Part shown: positions 41,199-49,116 of the stretch, in pieces
Position numbering within the stretch: position 1 is the first letter of the stretch
Layout: each line of letters begins with the position of its first letter
Assembly (NCBI RefSeq): GCF_048551375.1
Contig: NZ_JBLYZJ010000013.1
Location: forward strand, 1-63,548
DNA: 63,548 nucleotides
From: Faucicola sp048551375
GTDB taxonomy: Bacteria > Pseudomonadota > Gammaproteobacteria > Pseudomonadales > Moraxellaceae
Reading direction: 5' to 3'
The notes under the pieces: generated by a model
Database searches by the model: none
What the model was told of the DNA's origin: nothing
What the model saw: the letters and a program-made list of their open reading frames with translations, nothing else
Made by a program: the position numbers and the translations under genes

Positions 41199-41963
41199 CT
41201 AGGGCAATTTTGACAGTACCAAATATATGACATCTGTAGTAAAACTGCCGTCATCTGCCAGTTGATAATATTGCTTAACCGTATCACTCACGCTTTTTTG
41301 TAAGGTGAGAATACTTGCCACCGCCTCACTTGGAGTCGCCATTCGAGTGACCCAACTATCAAACGCTAACGGCAAACGTTGTTTTTGGATTTGTTCAATT
41401 CGAAAGCCTGCCAACTCCACTGCATAGCCCCATTCTGCCAAATGATAATCTCGGACATGGCTAGGATCTCGTAAGGTTTCGATGGTTTGTAAAAAATTAT
41501 TGATGACTGGGTGAGCATGACCTAAAACATCCACAATAATGACTTTGCCATCATCCGTCAAGACACGGTGCATTTCAAGTAAGGCTTGATTTAGGTTATG
41601 CCAATGGTGAGCAGAAAACCGAGTCACAATCGCATCAAAGGTTTGATTGGCAAAGGGGAGTTGTTCTGCAACACCGACCACGCCTTGCACGTTGGTTAGC
41701 CCCTTCTCTTTGGCTTGCTGTTCGACCAATGCCACCATTTGTGGCGTCAAGTCGTAAGCGGTGACTTGTTTGACATAAGGAGCAAGATGATAGCTAACAT
41801 GACCACCCCCACAGCCTAAATCAAGTAAGTTTTGCCAGTTATATTGTTGGGCTAGGGCTTGCATTTTGCCAAATTCTTGCCCTTGGGCATGGACTTGACT
41901 GGTTAGGTAGTTATTGGCTTTATCGCCATATTGTTGTTGGTTAAGCTGATGGTGTGAGGTCAT
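41199..41963 (-). CDS. Class I SAM-dependent methyltransferase (UbiE-like)
   Basis: The 254-residue protein has SAM-binding motif I LLDLGCGGGHVSYHL near residue 45, then YDLTPQMVALVEQQA, VVGVAEQLPFANQTFDAIVTRFSAHHW and VLTDDGKVIIVDV, the typical Methyltransf_11 order. It resembles YcgJ/UbiE-like methylases; the substrate is not clear. UbiE itself is an unlikely identity because the N-terminal quinone-binding pattern is missing. A single gene with a family A element upstream. Confidence 0.85.
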   Translation of the reverse strand: MTSHHQLNQQQYGDKANNYLTSQVHAQGQEFGKMQALAQQYNWQNLLDLGCGGGHVSYHLAPYVKQVTAYDLTPQMVALVEQQAKEKGLTNVQGVVGVAEQLPFANQTFDAIVTRFSAHHWHNLNQALLEMHRVLTDDGKVIIVDVLGHAHPVINNFLQTIETLRDPSHVRDYHLAEWGYAVELAGFRIEQIQKQRLPLAFDSWVTRMATPSEAVASILTLQKSVSDTVKQYYQLADDGSFTTDVIYLVLSKLP

Positions 41964-42273
41964 ATTTATGTCCTTTTGGGTTGTTCTTGATAATTTTGTC
42001 CCTTTACTTAGAAATAAGACAGTTGGGTAGGGGTGTATTGCATATGCCCAAAATTTTAACGTCTTATTGTTGAGTCAATTCAGTATAGTAGAGAAATTTT
42101 AATATAATTAAAAGTAAATTAAATTTTAAAATAAAAAACTATTTTTTTATAGATAAAGGTTTTAGCAACATTTTTATACAATTAGTTAAGTATTCTGCAA
42201 ATTCTTTTTTGCCAACAATCGTTATAATCTATCCACCCAAATATATCTACTAAAAAAACCAAGAGGCATACCC
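41964..42273. other. 310-bp gap: family A element and slt promoter region
   Basis: A MITE-like copy occupies 42002-42088. The rest is very AT-rich. A TATAAT at 42223-42228 lies 46 bp before the slt ATG and is a plausible -10; no matching -35 was seen. Confidence 0.5.
42002..42088 (+). mobile_element. MITE-like element, family A
   Basis: GAAATAAGACAG, a core GGGTGTATTGCATATGCCC, AAAATTTTAACGTCTTAT and a terminal CAATTCAGTATA follow the family A layout; the core and right end have diverged. Confidence 0.6.
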
Positions 42274-44253
42274 ATGAATTACCCTGTCAAATTTAGCCTA
42301 TCGCTCGTCACTTTATCTTGTATTGGGGCATTAACCCAGTCTGCTTGTGCCGAAAATCATGCCTCAATCGGCACACCCACCCAAGCCGATAGCTATTTTA
42401 ACCAAGCCGAATCCGCCAGTCGCAGTGGCAATGTAGCCAATTATCAAGGCTTGATGGCAGGGGGCAATCTTGCCATGTATCCAGAGTATTGGCAATTAAA
42501 TCAATACCTTGACACCCAAAGCCCTCAAACCATCATCAATTTCGCCAATAAATACCCAAAAACAGCGATGGCAGAAAAATTGGTGGCGGACTATGCCGAA
42601 GCCAAAGCCCAAGCAGGTGATTATGCCAGTGTGCGTCAAGTGGCAGGCTATATCAGCAATGCCGATGATAATGAAGCTTGTGCCGTGGCATTGGGCTATA
42701 ACCAAACCGATGCCGTGCGTGCAATGACCAAAAAAACCGATGTGTGGCTTGAGCAAAAAAACAAAAAAGCCAGTCTATGTGGACAGTTAGCCACTGAACT
42801 CAATAACAACACTATGATTAATAATAGCGACCGTGAACAACGCTTATACCGTATGCTTCGTGGCGATAATAATGGTGAAATCGTGCAATTATCCAGCCGT
42901 TTGGGAGCAGGGATTGATTATAATCAATTGATGCAAATTAGCAGTAATCCCAATGGGTTTTTTAGCAGTCTAGCTACTAAACCGAATACAGCGACCAATC
43001 GCTATTTGTACCTATATGCCCTTGGGCAACTTGCCAAAAAATCTGTCAATCAAGCCAGTATGCAATTCAATTACGACCTTGGCAAAAACCCACAATTTTT
43101 TGATGAACAAACTCGCCGTTATGCTTACCGAAATCTAGGGGTGGCACGCATGAATGTCAATACTGATATTGGCTTTAGCGTTGAAGCCGTGGATTGGCTA
43201 CAAAAAAGTATGGGTGTGCCGTTTAGCTTTGAAGAAGCCGAAGATTACGCCCAAGCCTCGATTCGCTTTGGACGTTGGGCGGATGTCATCAATGCCATTG
43301 GTTCGATGGATTATAAAGCCCAACAAGAGCCAATTTGGCAATATTGGTTAGCCAAAGCCTATACCCAAGTGGGTAATAATCAACAAAAACAACAAGCACG
43401 CCAACTGTTTACCCAACTGGCTCAAAAAAATGACTATTATGGACTGCTTGCCAAAGACCAAATTGGGCAGACCTTTACCCAACTCCCAAACACCCCAAAT
43501 CCTAGCAATGGTGACTATAATCGTTTGGCATTGGATGAGCATTTTAATCGAGCATTTGTACTGTATAATTTATCGGCTAGCCCTAGTTATACCAATCGTG
43601 AATGGAATTGGGCAGTCAAGCAAGCTCGTGACCGTGGTGATGATGCGATGATTGTGGCGGCGGCTCAAACTGCCAATAATATGGGTTGGTATGACCGAGC
43701 GATTTATGCCATCAAAAGTACCAAAACCGTACCAAATACCGCTTTGGCGTTCCCAATGCCAGAGAAAAATACCTTTGTTCGCTATAGCCGTAACTTTGGT
43801 ATTGACCCTGCATGGGCATTGGGGATTACTCGCCAAGAAAGTCGCTTTAATGTGCATGCTAAATCAGGCGTAGGGGCAGTGGGCTTAATGCAAATTATGC
43901 CAAATACTGCCAAATATGCCGCCAATAAATTGGGGGAAACCTACAGTGCGAGCCGAGCTTCGCAAGCGGACACCAACATTCGCTATGGTACGTTTTATCT
44001 AAGTGATGTCATCAAAAAATTTGGTGGTCAAGCGGTACTTGCCACCGCAGGCTACAATGCTGGCCCAAATAAAGCCAAAACGTGGCAACCTGAAGGCGGA
44101 ACATTGTCTGCTGACCAATATGTCGAGTCGATTCCTTATCCAGAAACTCGTGATTATGTCAAAAAAGTCATGGAAAATACCGCTAACTATGGCGTGTTAT
44201 TGGGTGAGCGTCAATCCTTGACCCAACGTATGGGAACAATCTCAGCAAAATAG
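42274..44253 (+). CDS. slt: Soluble lytic murein transglycosylase Slt
   Basis: The 659-residue protein has a signal peptide (about 26 residues, ending ACA), a long alpha-helical superhelix (U and L domains, about residues 30-480) and a C-terminal goose-type lysozyme domain with catalytic Glu in ITRQESRFN, then SGVGAVGLMQIMPNTA and ATAGYNAGPNKAKTW. It cleaves peptidoglycan glycan strands in the periplasm, forming 1,6-anhydro-MurNAc ends. Length and layout match SLT70 of E. coli (645). A TATAAT lies 46 bp before the start. Confidence 0.95.
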   Translation: MNYPVKFSLSLVTLSCIGALTQSACAENHASIGTPTQADSYFNQAESASRSGNVANYQGLMAGGNLAMYPEYWQLNQYLDTQSPQTIINFANKYPKTAMAEKLVADYAEAKAQAGDYASVRQVAGYISNADDNEACAVALGYNQTDAVRAMTKKTDVWLEQKNKKASLCGQLATELNNNTMINNSDREQRLYRMLRGDNNGEIVQLSSRLGAGIDYNQLMQISSNPNGFFSSLATKPNTATNRYLYLYALGQLAKKSVNQASMQFNYDLGKNPQFFDEQTRRYAYRNLGVARMNVNTDIGFSVEAVDWLQKSMGVPFSFEEAEDYAQASIRFGRWADVINAIGSMDYKAQQEPIWQYWLAKAYTQVGNNQQKQQARQLFTQLAQKNDYYGLLAKDQIGQTFTQLPNTPNPSNGDYNRLALDEHFNRAFVLYNLSASPSYTNREWNWAVKQARDRGDDAMIVAAAQTANNMGWYDRAIYAIKSTKTVPNTALAFPMPEKNTFVRYSRNFGIDPAWALGITRQESRFNVHAKSGVGAVGLMQIMPNTAKYAANKLGETYSASRASQADTNIRYGTFYLSDVIKKFGGQAVLATAGYNAGPNKAKTWQPEGGTLSADQYVESIPYPETRDYVKKVMENTANYGVLLGERQSLTQRMGTISAK

Positions 44254-44374
44254 TGCTTGTTATTCAATTGTTTAAATAATAATCATTTTTTTACAATAAG
44301 ATAACAATGGTTTTAAAAAAACCTCATAATATTCCATCTATTTGTTTTTAAATGTAAATATTGTGAGGATTTTT

Positions 44375-45094
44375 TTGATTAGTCAATTTCGTAGCTTACT
44401 TTATAGCTTAAATAGTCATGTGCTGTCCATATTACCAATCGGTGTGTTATCCTTAATATGGCGATATCAGCCACTGCTTATCTTAGGTATCATCATCAGT
44501 ATTTTTTTTGGTGTAGCCATGTCGCCAGCACGAGCGGATAGCGTATTGGGGATTGAGCTGTCGCCTGCTTTATGTAAATCCAGTGCCAGTTATCGTAATT
44601 TACGTCAATGTGTTGAAGGTAATGCGTTGAGTGTCAGTTTTTATCGTGTGACTGACCGTCCCTGTAATGCCCAAGAATACCGTATGGCACCTGTGCAAGA
44701 AAGTATCATTAGCCGAGTTATTCCTGATGAACGGATACGACAATCAATTTGGCAGTTGCACGGTCGCTGTAGCGGTATGACTTCCAGTGGCTATTTTCGC
44801 CAAATCAATAACATCTCAAGCCAGCTTCGATTGCCAAAAGAACTGAGCGATAGACGCAGTTTTTTTATTACTACGAATGAATTGACTCAGCGAATCATGG
44901 GGCTTAATAAAGGCATGTCTTCGCAAGCGGTTAGCTTATTTTGTCATACCAACACACGCAATCAAGCGGTATTGACCCATATTGCTGTGTGTTATGACAA
45001 CCAAGGTCGATTTGGGCGTTGTACCACAGAAAATAGTCAAAAAAGTCTCATTAATAGCTGTCCTAGCCAAATTTTTATTGATGGGAATTATTAG
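44375..45094 (+). CDS. RNase T2-like secreted protein lacking catalytic residues
   Basis: The 239-residue product has a long N-terminal hydrophobic region (to about residue 55, cut near ARA) and a mature domain with the RNase T2 Cys and strand pattern: LGIELSPALC, LRQCVEG, IWQLHGRCSGM followed by SGYFRQINNISSQLRLP, AVSLFCHTN, LTHIAVCYDNQGRFGRC and an end segment NSCPSQIFI. RNase T2 enzymes have HGLWP (CAS I) and HEWxKHGTC (CAS II). Here CAS I is missing, and in CAS II the first His, Glu and Lys are replaced, leaving only the HG. RNase activity is therefore unlikely. Start set at TTG 44375, which has a GAGGA ribosome site. Neighbours slt and mdh are unrelated. Confidence 0.65.
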   Translation: MISQFRSLLYSLNSHVLSILPIGVLSLIWRYQPLLILGIIISIFFGVAMSPARADSVLGIELSPALCKSSASYRNLRQCVEGNALSVSFYRVTDRPCNAQEYRMAPVQESIISRVIPDERIRQSIWQLHGRCSGMTSSGYFRQINNISSQLRLPKELSDRRSFFITTNELTQRIMGLNKGMSSQAVSLFCHTNTRNQAVLTHIAVCYDNQGRFGRCTTENSQKSLINSCPSQIFIDGNY

Positions 45095-45252
45095 TTAGTT
45101 ATGGTCTTTGTGCGTTACAAATGGTAAACTAGCTTGCCTTTTTAAAAAGTTAAACATTGCGATTATCCATCACTTTATCAATGCTAGATTGCTAGAATGG
45201 ATGATTGCAAGGCAAAGGATTTTGTCTTTCATCACAAAAACTAGGAGTTTTT

Positions 45253-46239
45253 ATGAAACAGCCCGTTCGTGTTGCTGTCACTGGTGCAGCAGGTCAAATC
45301 AGTTACTCACTACTATTCCGCATCGCCTCAGGTGATATGCTTGGCAAAGACCAACCTGTTATTTTACAACTACTTGAAATCACCCCAGCCCTTGAAGCCC
45401 TTAAAGGCGTAGTCATGGAGCTAGAAGACTGTGCATTCCCATTGTTGGCAGGCGTGGTGCAAACCGATGACGCAAATATTGCTTTCAAAGATGCTGACTA
45501 TGCGTTATTAGTGGGTGCAAGACCTCGTGGTCCTGGTATGGAACGTAAAGACCTACTTGAAGCCAATGCAGCGATTTTCTCAGCCCAAGGTAAAGCCTTG
45601 AATGACAACGCTAGCAAAGCTGTTAAAGTATTGGTAGTCGGTAATCCAGCCAATACCAACGCATTAATCGCTCAACGTAATGCCCCAGACCTAGACCCAC
45701 GTAACTTCACCGCCATGACTCGCCTAGACCACAACCGTGCAATGGCTCAATTGGCAGAAGAAACCGAAACCACCGTCAATGACATCAAAAAAATGATTAT
45801 TTGGGGTAATCACTCTTCTACTCAATACCCAGACCTTACTTTCACGACTGTTAAAGGTCAATCAGCACTAGAACAAGTACAACGTGACTGGTACGAAGGT
45901 ACTTATATCCCGAACGTACAACAACGTGGTGCAGCTATCATCAAAGCACGTGGCGCATCATCAGCCGCTTCTGCTGCCAATGCTGCCATCGCTCACATTC
46001 GTTCATGGGCATTAGGCACTGACGAGAATGATTGGGTTTCAATGGGTGTGTATTCAAACGGTGAATACGGTATCCAAAAAGGCTTAATCTACTCATACCC
46101 ATGTACTTGCCAAAATGGCGATTGGAAAATCGTAGAAGGTCTAGATGTATCATCAGCTTTCTCTGTTGAAAAAATGAAAGCCACCGAAACTGAACTTGCT
46201 GAAGAACGTGACGCAGTCAGCCACTTGCTACCTAACTAA
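45253..46239 (+). CDS. mdh: Malate dehydrogenase
   Basis: This 328-residue enzyme oxidises malate to oxaloacetate with NAD in the TCA cycle. Seen: the Rossmann motif VTGAAGQISYSLLFRIASG, the substrate loop GARPRGPGMERKDLL, NPANTNALI, the LDHNRA segment with the catalytic Asp and Arg, and the catalytic His187 in WGNHSSTQ. It belongs to the 328-residue cytosolic-type MDH found in Acinetobacter and Neisseria, not the E. coli type. Start at ATG 45253 (MKQPVRV) has an AGGAG ribosome site; an in-frame ATG 16 codons upstream lacks one. Ends at a two-way terminator shared with htpX. Confidence 0.97.
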   Translation: MKQPVRVAVTGAAGQISYSLLFRIASGDMLGKDQPVILQLLEITPALEALKGVVMELEDCAFPLLAGVVQTDDANIAFKDADYALLVGARPRGPGMERKDLLEANAAIFSAQGKALNDNASKAVKVLVVGNPANTNALIAQRNAPDLDPRNFTAMTRLDHNRAMAQLAEETETTVNDIKKMIIWGNHSSTQYPDLTFTTVKGQSALEQVQRDWYEGTYIPNVQQRGAAIIKARGASSAASAANAAIAHIRSWALGTDENDWVSMGVYSNGEYGIQKGLIYSYPCTCQNGDWKIVEGLDVSSAFSVEKMKATETELAEERDAVSHLLPN

Positions 46240-46250
46240 TCACTTGCTTG

Positions 46251-46341
46251 ATAGTTGTCTAAACTAAAAATAAGAGAGTTTGGTAGGGGCGTATTGCATA
46301 CGCCCAAAATCCACATTCTTATTTTTGATTTAATTCACTAT
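46251..46341 (+). mobile_element. MITE-like element, family A
   Basis: Ends ATAGTTGTCTAAACTAAAAA and TTTTTGATTTAATTCACTAT are inverted repeats of each other with a few changes. The core is GTAGGGGCGTATTGCATACG. It lies between mdh and its terminator. Confidence 0.75.
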
Positions 46342-46360
46342 CATGTTATTATGATAAAAA

Positions 46361-46394
46361 AATCCCTTAATCAATGTTAAGGGATTTTTTTTGA
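46361..46394. terminator. Bidirectional terminator between mdh and htpX
   Basis: AATCCCTTAA pairs with TTAAGGGATT around a 6-base loop, with A runs before and T runs after, so it can end transcription from both convergent genes. Confidence 0.9.
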
Positions 46395-46418
46395 TTACAT
46401 GTTTTGAAAATTGACGGA

Positions 46419-47312
46419 TTACGCATTCAATTTTTGTAAATGGGCAATTCGGTCATCCAAACTTGGGTGGCTGGCAAATAATTGAGCAAAACTAAAACCA
46501 CCTGCTTTGCCTTCATTAATTGCAAAGGCTTTCATGCCTTGTGGCATATAGTCTGGGTGTTGGCTAGCAGGTTTTAACGCCTCTAATGCACTAATCATAT
46601 TATGTTTACCTGCCAATCTTGCCCCTGCTTCATCGGCACGGTATTCACGATAGCGAGAGAACCACATTACGATGGCTTGGGCGGCGATACCAAATACGAT
46701 ATCCAATACCATGCTTGAAATAAAATAGCCCATCCCAGGTGAACCATCTTCGTTTTTGAATAACACATTATCAATAACTGACGCAATAATACGAGAGAAG
46801 AACATCACAAAGCTATTGACCACGCCTTGTACCAATGCCAAAGTCACCATGTCACCATTGGCAACGTGACCGATTTCGTGAGCCAATACCGCTTCGACTT
46901 CTTGTTGACTCATGCTTTGTAATAACCCAGTCGATACAGCGACCAAGGCTTTGTTTTTATTCCAACCTGTTGCAAAGGCATTGGGTGATGGATTATCAAA
47001 AATCCCCACTTCTGGCATATCAATATTGACGTTTTGGGCTTGACGGCGGACGGTATCGACCAGCCATGTTTCCATTTGGGTGCTAGGTTGGGTGATGACT
47101 TGCGTACCTGTTGAGCGTTTGGCAAGCCATTTTGACATAAATAGCGAGATAAACGAGCCAATCATGCCATATGCAAAACACATGATCAGTAAGCCAGTCA
47201 TGCCACCACCACGTAAATTTAGCCCTAACATTGGGGCGATGATATTCATAATAATGCCAAATACCACCATGACGGCAAGGTTAGTGAGTAAAAATAACCC
47301 AATTCTTAACAT
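46419..47312 (-). CDS. htpX: Inner-membrane zinc metalloprotease HtpX
   Basis: HtpX (297 residues) degrades misfolded membrane proteins together with FtsH. Seen: two N-terminal membrane helices (residues 4-24 and 35-58), the zinc motif LAHEIGHVANGD (HExxH), two further hydrophobic segments, the third zinc ligand in YREYRADEAGARLAG and the C-terminal LFASHPSLDDRIAHL. Length is close to E. coli HtpX (293). The promoter must lie in the repeat-filled gap upstream. In enterobacteria CpxR controls htpX; no such site is recognised here. Confidence 0.96.
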   Translation of the reverse strand: MLRIGLFLLTNLAVMVVFGIIMNIIAPMLGLNLRGGGMTGLLIMCFAYGMIGSFISLFMSKWLAKRSTGTQVITQPSTQMETWLVDTVRRQAQNVNIDMPEVGIFDNPSPNAFATGWNKNKALVAVSTGLLQSMSQQEVEAVLAHEIGHVANGDMVTLALVQGVVNSFVMFFSRIIASVIDNVLFKNEDGSPGMGYFISSMVLDIVFGIAAQAIVMWFSRYREYRADEAGARLAGKHNMISALEALKPASQHPDYMPQGMKAFAINEGKAGGFSFAQLFASHPSLDDRIAHLQKLNA

Positions 47313-47390
47313 AAAAAAGTCCTCAAATCCTAGATAAATGGTCTTTAATTAATTAACCAATGCAACGTGCATCTCTCAACACGATAATGG

Positions 47391-47583
47391 TTTAAATGAG
47401 AAATAAGACAGTTTTGGAGCGGTGTTCGGTTTTATAGTCGTTTAAACTAGAAATAAGACAGTTTTTGTAGGGGCGTATTGCATACGCCCAAAATTTAAAG
47501 TCTTATTTTTGATTTAATTCACTGTAATTTCGGATGAACGATACATACGCCCAAACGCTAATTTCTGATTTAGTTCACTATAT
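47391..47583 (+). mobile_element. Older family A element, split by a younger copy
   Basis: The left half (GAAATAAGACAGTTTTGGAG to about 47433) and the right half (from about 47526, with ATACATACGCCCAAACGC and TGATTTAGTTCACTATATA) match the two halves of family A but are diverged. The younger copy lies between them. Confidence 0.65.
47434..47525 (+). mobile_element. MITE-like element, family A, near-consensus copy
   Basis: Ends ATAGTCGTTTAAACTAGAAA and TTTTTGATTTAATTCACTGT are inverted; AAATAAGAC and GTCTTATTT form an inner stem around GTAGGGGCGTATTGCATACG. It sits inside the older copy. Confidence 0.8.
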
Positions 47584-47645
47584 AATGGGGTGTGATGACA
47601 AGATTGTAAGCAAAAAATGCGTCATATTTGTTGCAGTTTAGTAAT

Positions 47646-47675
47646 AAAAAAGCCAATCATCAGATTGGCTTTGGC
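47646..47675 (-). terminator. Terminator of the second lytic transglycosylase gene
   Basis: On the minus strand AAGCCAATC and GATTGGCTT form a stem followed by a T run, just after the stop codon. Confidence 0.85.
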
Positions 47676-47692
47676 GTTAAGCAACACACCGC

Positions 47693-48475
47693 TTAACGCA
47701 CGATAGAATAGGTATTATTGTTGCTATAGTTGACCGCTTGCACACCTGTATTATTTGCCCCAACTTTTAAGCGAGGGTCATTGCGATATAAATTGTTATA
47801 ACGGCTTAATACCCGTTGAACATAGTCACGAGTTTCACGAAATGGGGGAATACCGCCATATTTTGCCACATTGCCTTCGCCTGCATTATAACTGGCGATG
47901 ACGTGCTGAATATTGCCAAATCGCCCATGTAAAAATTTTAAGTATTTGGCAGCCCCTTCGATATTTTCGGCAGGATTCCAAGCATTCGTTACGCCAAAGC
48001 GTCTGGCAGTGGCGGGCATCAACTGCATCAAGCCTTGAGCCCCAACAGGTGAGCGAGCCGATGGATTAAAGCCTGATTCGGTGTGCATCATGGCTTTCAT
48101 TAATGCAGGGTCGACCCCATGACGCAATGCAGATGCCACAATCAAACTATCATACGCATTGCGATTTCGGCTACCACTGGCAGGCACAGAGGCTTCGGTT
48201 GCCCCCCAGTTGCTATAGCTATGCACATTGGTATCAGGATAATAGGTGACTTTCACCGTTTGGGTAAATTTTTGGAAATTCTCACCCACAGGGCGGTTGT
48301 TGCTGACCACATTGGTGAGTAATACTTGCCCCTTATTGTCTTTAAAAACGTACATATTGCCTGCATGAGCAGAAAGGCTGGTCATTAAGATACCACCCAT
48401 GCCCAATAAACCAATCAATGTCGTGACTAAGTGAGCGTTGGTGGCAGATTTGGGTTGGCGAAAGGGAATTGGCAT
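47693..48475 (-). CDS. Lytic transglycosylase (Slt domain with DUF4124-like N-terminus)
   Basis: The 260-residue protein has a signal peptide (cut after SAHA), a short DUF4124-like segment (NMYVFKDNKGQVLLTNV) and an SLT domain: catalytic Glu in MMHTESGFNP, then SPVGAQGLMQLMPATARRFGV, ASYNAGEGNVAKYGGIPPF and ETRDYVQRVL. It cleaves peptidoglycan glycan strands in the periplasm. Start set at MPIPFRQ (AGGT before the ATG); an in-frame ATG 17 codons upstream is less likely. It is monocistronic and ends at a clear hairpin terminator. Confidence 0.9.
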   Translation of the reverse strand: MPIPFRQPKSATNAHLVTTLIGLLGMGGILMTSLSAHAGNMYVFKDNKGQVLLTNVVSNNRPVGENFQKFTQTVKVTYYPDTNVHSYSNWGATEASVPASGSRNRNAYDSLIVASALRHGVDPALMKAMMHTESGFNPSARSPVGAQGLMQLMPATARRFGVTNAWNPAENIEGAAKYLKFLHGRFGNIQHVIASYNAGEGNVAKYGGIPPFRETRDYVQRVLSRYNNLYRNDPRLKVGANNTGVQAVNYSNNNTYSIVR

Positions 48476-48731
48476 TGTTATACCTGCGTTTTTATCAATT
48501 TTTAGCATAATATTCAATAACATCAATACAATAAAGCTTTAAAATAACTATAGCATAAATTACCAAAAAACTAATCAAATTTTACAAAAACATGGATAAG
48601 CTGTTAAAAAACACCTTCACACGGCACGAACTGTAAATATTTGTAATGAGAAACTACCAAGAAAAATATTTCCCACTATTTTTTTGCTCAAAGCCTTGAC
48701 TTGCCTAAGTGTATGATTTCTCGATTAAAAT

Positions 48732-48756
48732 AAATTGTATAAAAAATATACAATTT
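48732..48756. other. Perfect 10-bp hairpin in AT-rich DNA
   Basis: AAATTGTATA and TATACAATTT pair around AAAAA. Outside it, TTTCTCG (48718-48724) and CGAGAATC add a looser outer stem. It lies about 50 bp left of the DnaA boxes. Confidence 0.6.
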
Positions 48757-48803
48757 TAGCGAGAATCGCATGATGATTGGGCTGGCTGTTGTCAAATCGT
48801 GAG

Positions 48804-48824
48804 TTATCCACATGGTTATCCACA
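48804..48824 (+). promoter_or_regulatory. Two DnaA boxes in tandem
   Basis: Two perfect TTATCCACA boxes (48804-48812 and 48816-48824) lie head to tail, 12 bp apart. A looser reverse box (TGTGGAAAT) follows. DnaA should bind here; the function could be regulation, titration or origin activity. Confidence 0.7.
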
Positions 48825-48969
48825 GATAATGTGGAAATAAACCTAATTAATTGAAAATAATGGGGTTTTTGAGTAAAAATGGAGAAATTGCCAAGAGGGG
48901 TTTTGATGGGGGTAAGGTGTGGTGATGGTATTAGCATCAACTCACACCTTACATTTGATGGATTTATTA

Positions 48970-49108
48970 TAGGGCTTACTCAAAAGACACTGGATTCCTG
49001 CATTCGCAGGAATGACGGAATATTTTTAATTTACTCGTCACCCCTGCGTAGGCAGGGGTCTAGGGTCTTTATTTAGCAAAATAAACTCAAAATTTGTGGA
49101 AGTCTTGT
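48970..49108 (+). mobile_element. MITE-like element, family B, diverged copy
   Basis: It begins TAGGGCTTACTCAAAAGACA, contains the hairpin GGATTCCTGCATTCGCAGGA, and ends AATTTGTGGAAGTCTTGTA. It is shorter than the copy at 50621 and its ends have diverged. Confidence 0.65.
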
Positions 49109-49116
49109 ATTCAAAA

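Larger units (their letters stand above)
47313..47692. other. 380-bp gap filled by nested family A elements
   Basis: The gap between htpX and the second transglycosylase gene holds one family A element inserted in another and the terminator of the transglycosylase gene. Little unique sequence remains for the htpX promoter. Confidence 0.7.
48476..49116. other. 641-bp gap with DnaA boxes and a family B element
   Basis: This stretch has the transglycosylase promoter at its left, an AT-rich part, a long hairpin, two DnaA boxes and a MITE-like element. Short frames here look spurious; one reads through the DnaA boxes as VDNHVDN, a typical artefact of such boxes. Confidence 0.6.

Noticed and set aside
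45108..45335. 75-codon frame between the T2-like gene and mdh
   Set aside because: It overlaps the mdh start in another frame and has no supporting features.
48716..48840. Calling the DnaA-box region the chromosomal origin
   Set aside because: Only two strong boxes are seen and none of the usual origin neighbour genes are present; reported as a finding instead.
48725..48940. 71-codon minus-strand frame near the DnaA boxes
   Set aside because: It contains VDNHVDN, a known by-product of DnaA boxes, and has no ribosome site.
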